Part shown: piece after piece, positions 7,092 to 10,520 of the stretch
How positions within the stretch are numbered: position 1 is the first letter of the stretch
Layout: each line of letters begins with the position of its first letter
DNA from: Cyanobacteria bacterium K_DeepCast_35m_m2_023
GTDB lineage: Bacteria; Cyanobacteriota; Cyanobacteriia; PCC-6307; Cyanobiaceae
Assembly: GCA_016882345.1 (NCBI GenBank)
Contig: VGQR01000045.1
Coordinates: forward strand, 1-10,520
Reading direction: 5' to 3'
DNA length: 10,520 nt
Program-made: the position numbers and the translations under genes
The notes under the pieces: generated by a model
The model's input: the letters and a program-made list of their open reading frames with translations, nothing else
The model's database searches: none
What the model was told of the DNA's origin: nothing

Positions 7092-7376
7092 GTGAATTTC
7101 GTGTCGTGTGGTTACCGCAATTCGAGCGATCGCATGGTGATTGCCCGCTGCCTTGGTCCTGAGGCGTTCTTTCTTGAGCGGGTCGTGTTCCCGTTTGAGC
7201 TGCTCAGCTTCCAGTGCCCGAAAGACAGCGAGCTCGAAATCTGGACCCATGGGCTGGGGGGCGCCGAACTGGTCGAGACGATCCCGGTGAACGAACTGTT
7301 CATCGACAGCGCCCTCGAACCGCCGACCACGATCACGGCCGGGCCTTCGCCGACCGCGTTCGAATCGGCGGCTTAG
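7092..7376 (+). CDS. DUF1830 family protein, function unknown
   Basis: The 94-aa product matches the pattern of DUF1830, a small soluble family seen in cyanobacteria: CGYRNSSDRMVIARC (6-20), FFLERVVFPFELLSFQCP (26-43), LEIWTH (48-53), and a final IPVNELFIDS (64-73). The C-terminal 20 residues look unstructured. No signal peptide or membrane helix is present. The frame is closed upstream by TAG at 7086-7088, so the start is GTG 7092 or GTG 7101. AGGG at 7087-7090 is badly spaced for 7092 and better for 7101, so the protein may be 91 aa. ftsH begins 94 bases downstream on the same strand. The family has no established function that I can name. Confidence 0.82.
   Translation: MNFVSCGYRNSSDRMVIARCLGPEAFFLERVVFPFELLSFQCPKDSELEIWTHGLGGAELVETIPVNELFIDSALEPPTTITAGPSPTAFESAA
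7126..7133. repeat. HIP1 octamer GCGATCGC
   Basis: This is an exact copy of the highly iterated palindrome HIP1 known from many cyanobacterial genomes. It lies inside the DUF1830 coding sequence. One other exact copy was seen in the window (10148-10155). Confidence 0.7.
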
Positions 7377-7469
7377 GTCAGGCTGCCTGCTCCCATCGTG
7401 GCAGCTGGCGCGAGCTGGCGTTGATGAGGGCCCGTTACACTTGTTCAAACTTGCTCAGGGTCTTCTGCG

Positions 7470-9428
7470 ATGAACCAGCGCTGGCGTGTTCTTGCCCTGT
7501 GGCTGTTACCGCTCGTTGTGGCCGGCCTGTTGGCCTGGCAGATCCTCGGTAGCGGTGGCGCCGCACGATTTGGCGCTGGCAATCGTGCCAACGGTCCGAC
7601 CGTTGCCCCACGCAACGCTGCCGTGGCCCGCATGAGCTACGGACGCTTTCTCGATTACGTCGATGCCGGGCGTGTGACCGCCGTCGATATTTTTGATGGT
7701 GGCCGCACCGCCGTGATCGAAGCCGTCGATCCCGACCTCGACAACCGCGTGCAGCGCCTGCGCGTCGATCTGCCGGGTGTGGCTCCCGAACTGGTCAACA
7801 AGCTCAAGGACCAAGGCATCAGCTTTGACATTCATCCGCCCAAGCAGACCCCGCCGGTGGTGGGCATCCTCGGCAATCTGCTGTTCCCCCTGCTGCTGAT
7901 CGGCTCGCTGATCTTCCTGGCCCGTCGCGGCAATGGCATGCCCGGCGGCCCCGGTCAGGCCATGCAGTTCGGCAAGACCAAGGCCCGCTTCCTGATGGAA
8001 GCCGAGACAGGGGTCAAGTTCGTTGATGTGGCCGGTGTCGATGAAGCCAAACAGGATCTTGAAGAGGTGGTGACCTTCCTCAAGACGCCCGAGCGCTTCA
8101 CCTCGATCGGCGCCAAAATCCCCAAAGGTGTGTTGCTGGTTGGTCCTCCGGGCACCGGCAAGACCCTCCTGGCCAAGGCGATTGCCGGCGAAGCCGGCGT
8201 GCCCTTCTTTTCACTGTCGGGCTCAGAATTTGTTGAGATGTTTGTCGGGGTTGGCGCCAGCCGCGTGCGCGACCTGTTCAAGCGCGCCAAAGAAAACAGC
8301 CCCTGCCTGATCTTCATCGACGAAATTGACGCCGTCGGCCGCCAGCGTGGTGCCGGCATCGGTGGCGGCAACGACGAGCGCGAGCAGACCCTTAACCAGC
8401 TGCTCACCGAAATGGACGGCTTCGAGGGCAACAGCGGCATCATCCTCATCGCCGCAACCAACCGCGCCGACGTGCTCGATTCGGCCTTGATGCGCCCTGG
8501 CCGCTTCGACCGTCAGGTGATGGTCGACGTGCCCGACATCAAAGGCCGCCTCTCGATCCTCCAGGTGCACAGCCGCAACAAGACCCTGGCTGCTGACGTG
8601 AGCCTCGAGACCATTGCCCGCCGCACCCCCGGCTTCTCTGGGGCCGACCTGGCCAACCTGCTCAACGAGGCGGCCATCCTGACCGCCCGGCGCCGCAAGG
8701 ACGCCACCTCCCTGGCCGAAATCGACGATGCGGTCGATCGGGTGATTGCCGGGATGGAGGGCAAACCGCTCACCGATGGTCGAAGCAAGCGTCTGATCGC
8801 CTACCACGAAGTGGGCCATGCCCTGGTGGGCACCCTGGTCAAGGCCCACGACCCCGTTCAGAAGGTCACCCTGATTCCCCGCGGGCAGGCCCAGGGCCTC
8901 ACCTGGTTCTCGCCCGATGAGGAGCAAATGCTGGTCAGCCGCGCCCAGCTGCGCGCCCGCATCATGGGAGCCCTCGGTGGCCGCGCCGCCGAAGAAGTGG
9001 TCTTTGGCCACCAGGAGGTCACCACCGGTGCCGGTGGCGACATCCAGCAGGTGGCTTCAATTGCCCGCCAGATGGTGACCCGCTTCGGCATGAGCAGCAT
9101 CGGTCAGTTTTCGCTCGATGCCGGCAGTCAGGAGGTATTCCTGGGCCGGGATCTGATGACTCGCAGCGATGGCTCTGACGCCATGGCCACCAAAGTCGAT
9201 GAAGCGGTGCGCGCCATCGTCGAAAGCTGCTATGCCGACACAGTCAAACTCGTCACATCCCAACGCGCCTGCATGGACCGCGTTGTCGATGTGCTGATCG
9301 AAAAGGAGAGTCTTGATGGCGATGAATTCCGCGCCATCGTCGCCGAATACACCGCGATCCCCGAAAAGGAGCGCTTTTCGCCTCTGCTCAGTGACACCGT
9401 GACTGAGTCCGTCAGCAAAGCGGTCTGA
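7470..9428 (+). CDS. ftsH: ATP-dependent zinc metalloprotease FtsH, FtsH2 (slr0228)-like
   Basis: FtsH is a membrane-anchored AAA+ protease; in cyanobacteria the FtsH2 type works in hexamers with FtsH3 to degrade photodamaged D1 protein during photosystem II repair. The 652-aa product has two membrane helices (about 7-25 and 132-151) flanking a small extracytoplasmic domain, Walker A GPPGTGKT (225-232), Walker B LIFIDEID (280-287), the second region of homology around [20 protein letters not shown] (329-348), and the zinc site HEVGH (446-450) with Asp524 as probable third ligand. The segments [14 protein letters not shown] and [23 protein letters not shown] sequence resemble Synechocystis FtsH2 as I recall it. 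The C-terminus seems about 12 residues longer, ending [16 protein letters not shown] (7457-7460) lies 9 bases before the ATG. TACACT at 7436-7441 is a possible -10 element, with no clear -35. Paralogs elsewhere in the genome are expected. Confidence 0.97.
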   Translation: MNQRWRVLALWLLPLVVAGLLAWQILGSGGAARFGAGNRANGPTVAPRNAAVARMSYGRFLDYVDAGRVTAVDIFDGGRTAVIEAVDPDLDNRVQRLRVDLPGVAPELVNKLKDQGISFDIHPPKQTPPVVGILGNLLFPLLLIGSLIFLARRGNGMPGGPGQAMQFGKTKARFLMEAETGVKFVDVAGVDEAKQDLEEVVTFLKTPERFTSIGAKIPKGVLLVGPPGTGKTLLAKAIAGEAGVPFFSLSGSEFVEMFVGVGASRVRDLFKRAKENSPCLIFIDEIDAVGRQRGAGIGGGNDEREQTLNQLLTEMDGFEGNSGIILIAATNRADVLDSALMRPGRFDRQVMVDVPDIKGRLSILQVHSRNKTLAADVSLETIARRTPGFSGADLANLLNEAAILTARRRKDATSLAEIDDAVDRVIAGMEGKPLTDGRSKRLIAYHEVGHALVGTLVKAHDPVQKVTLIPRGQAQGLTWFSPDEEQMLVSRAQLRARIMGALGGRAAEEVVFGHQEVTTGAGGDIQQVASIARQMVTRFGMSSIGQFSLDAGSQEVFLGRDLMTRSDGSDAMATKVDEAVRAIVESCYADTVKLVTSQRACMDRVVDVLIEKESLDGDEFRAIVAEYTAIPEKERFSPLLSDTVTESVSKAV

Positions 9429-9493
9429 ACCACCCAACCCCCAGCCTTGCCCCAGTGACCCCATCGCCCCGCCCGAGTGCCTGATCACGGCAT

Positions 9494-9511
9494 CAAAGGA
9501 GGGGCCTTTTG
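9494..9511 (+). terminator. Possible weak terminator after ftsH
   Basis: AAAGG (9495-9499) pairs with CCTTT (9505-9509) around the 5-base loop AGGGG, with a short T-run (9507-9510). The stem is only 5 bp and the T-run is brief, so an intrinsic terminator is possible but weak. It lies 66 bases after the ftsH stop, in the otherwise featureless stretch 9429-9555. Confidence 0.3.
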
Positions 9512-9555
9512 CTGGGAGCGTTCGGCAATCTGATCAGACCTTCAGCGGAGTCGGG

Positions 9556-10288
9556 ATGAACCTTCACTCCCGCTCCGATGCGCTGCTGCTCGAAGGGCTC
9601 TACACCGGGGTCATGGCGGCTTCAGTGCTCGTCGCCCTGCAGATCAGCAACAGTGCGCTGGCTCCGCGCAGTCGCGCCTAACCCTTTGGCGCGTGAGGGC
9701 AAGAACCGCTTTACCTGTTGTTCCAGTCGCTGGTGATTCTGGGAATGATGGTGTTTGCCGGCATCACTGCTGCGGGCAAGTCGATCGACGTGATCAACGG
9801 CGGCACCACAGCGGTGGTGGATCTCCGGGCTTTCTGCGCCATGGTCCTGCTCAACCTAGCGATGTGATGGCAGTACCGGCACGTTGTTTGATGCCGGGAT
9901 TTCGGCCGGCACCGGAATTGCCCTGGTGGGCTCACCGCTGCTGTTGGGCACACCGTTGGCTTTTCTTGCGCCAATCGCCGATCCGCTGATCGTGGATCGT
10001 GCTGGTGCTGTCAGCGTAGAGGCGGCTCTGCAACAGCGATGCCACGACGCCGTAGCCGCTGACCTGAAGCGCCAAGGGTGCACGCTGGTGGAGCTGGCCA
10101 TGGTCAAGTAGGGACGCACCTACACCGTGGTGGCCAATGTGGATCCAGCGATCGCTTTGAGCAGCGCTGCGGTCGATCAACTGAGAGACCACCTAGACCA
10201 GCAGATGCAGCGGATTCTTCTGGCGCAGGTGCTTTGCGAGGTGATCCTCACCGCCGAGCACCCTTACAACAGTGACGCCATCAGCTGA
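9556..10288 (+). pseudogene. Decayed cation-efflux (CDF family) transporter gene
   Basis: Pieces of one CDF-like transporter can be read across two frames. Frame 1 gives SDALLLEGLYTGVMAAS (from about 9574), then after stops TAA 9679 and TGA 9694 it gives GQEPLYLLFQSLVILGMMVF, preceded by PFG, the CDF-typical PFG...LFQ region; further stops are TGA 9865 and TGA 9889. From about 9884 the message moves to another frame, LFDAGISAGTGIALVGSPLL and FLAPIADPLIV. Near 9990-10010 ATCGTG is repeated across one base and a membrane segment is lost. TAG at 10109 interrupts the C-terminal domain, which resumes GRTYTVVANVDPA and ends HPYNSDAIS with TGA at 10286-10288. The 5' edge is uncertain; conserved N-terminal residues may be missing. 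The many independent lesions argue for real decay, not a sequencing error. The family call comes from recalled resemblance to cyanobacterial cation-efflux proteins. Confidence 0.75.
10148..10155. repeat. HIP1 octamer GCGATCGC
   Basis: This exact HIP1 copy falls in the C-terminal part of the decayed CDF gene. Confidence 0.7.
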
Positions 10289-10520
10289 ACGTCTGCCATC
10301 GAGGTAAGGCACAATCTGGCAATGACGACCTGCATTGTGGCAATCGCTCAACACCAAGCCGAGCACCAAAAATGAGCAACACCCCTTTCAACGACGGCCC
10401 CTGGTTGAACGTGGATCGCGGGTCAGTCGACGAGGTGAAGTTTCCCAAGATTTGCCACAAGCACTGAACAAGGGGCTTGATCATTCCCGCCTGTTGCGGC
10501 ATCGCTGCGAGCAGTAGATG
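10289..10520. other. Unassigned tail of the window
   Basis: No gene can be supported in these 232 bases. An ATG at 10372 opens a 31-codon frame that ends at TGA 10465-10467 (begins MSNTPFNDGPWLNVD); I do not recognise it, and it has no convincing ribosome binding site. It may be a chance frame or the remnant of another gene. A loose CACAAT/ATTGTG inverted repeat (10310-10315/10334-10339) is also present. The region may simply continue the decayed or non-coding stretch begun at 9429. Confidence 0.3.

Noticed and set aside
8223..9011. Minus-strand open frame (262 codons) opposite ftsH
   Set aside because: It is an antisense shadow of the AAA+ and protease domains, with no motif of its own.
9693..9989. 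A 98-codon open frame within the decayed transporter region
   Set aside because: Its translation shows no transporter features; the recognisable CDF-like segments fall in other frames over the same bases.
10310..10339. CACAAT/ATTGTG inverted repeat in the right-hand tail
   Set aside because: It has only 6 AT-rich pairs with an 18-base loop and no nearby supported gene, so chance is a sufficient explanation.
10281..10502. Minus-strand 73-codon frame in the tail
   Set aside because: It has no recognisable motif and begins and ends without supporting signals; most likely a chance open frame.
1..10520. Search for CRISPR arrays, tRNA/rRNA genes, insertion sequences and phage or defence genes
   Set aside because: I saw no regularly spaced repeats, tRNA-like cloverleaf in the gaps, transposase motifs or terminal inverted repeats, or defence-type domains. 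The window looks like core genome plus one decayed gene.

Overview
The window is GC-rich, gene-dense DNA from a unicellular cyanobacterium of the Synechococcus/Cyanobium type. The evidence is an FtsH closely resembling the photosystem II repair protease FtsH2, a cyanobacterial-style pyruvate kinase with an extra C-terminal domain, a DUF1830 protein (a family known essentially only from cyanobacteria), a YggT/Ycf19 protein, a cyanobacterial-type DXS, and two copies of the HIP1 octamer GCGATCGC. This assignment rests on recalled family resemblance; no search was run.

Layout. At the left edge lies the N-terminal part of dxs (minus strand, cut by the window edge), divergent from a plus-strand run ilvA, scpB, yggT (about 496-2976) with short gaps. 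Converging on it is a minus-strand pair: a MazG-like pyrophosphohydrolase and, overlapping its stop codon, a small exported protein of unknown function (3009-3832). The MazG-like gene is divergent from pyk across 57 bp. pyk is followed closely by a MacB/FtsX-type ABC permease (to 6959). A 132-bp spacer holding an A9 run and nested inverted repeats leads to a DUF1830 gene, then ftsH (7470-9428). From about 9556 to 10288 there is a decayed cation-efflux (CDF) transporter gene carrying several stops and at least two frame changes. The last 232 bp hold nothing I can identify.

The intact genes are mostly core housekeeping genes: isoprenoid precursor synthesis (dxs), isoleucine synthesis (ilvA), chromosome segregation (scpB), membrane/division factor (yggT), lower glycolysis (pyk), nucleotide clean-up (MazG-like), export or lipid transport (permease) and thylakoid protein quality control (ftsH). 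They do not form one pathway. DXS and IlvA both use metabolites derived from central carbon, and DXS consumes the pyruvate made by Pyk, but I see no sequence evidence that they are co-regulated.

I found no new multi-gene system. The points most worth a second look are an inverted repeat that would place the dxs start codon inside an RNA stem, an 8-bp inverted repeat in the short mazG-like/pyk divergent spacer, the structured spacer after the permease gene, the overlapping pair of pyrophosphohydrolase and exported protein, and the decayed CDF gene.
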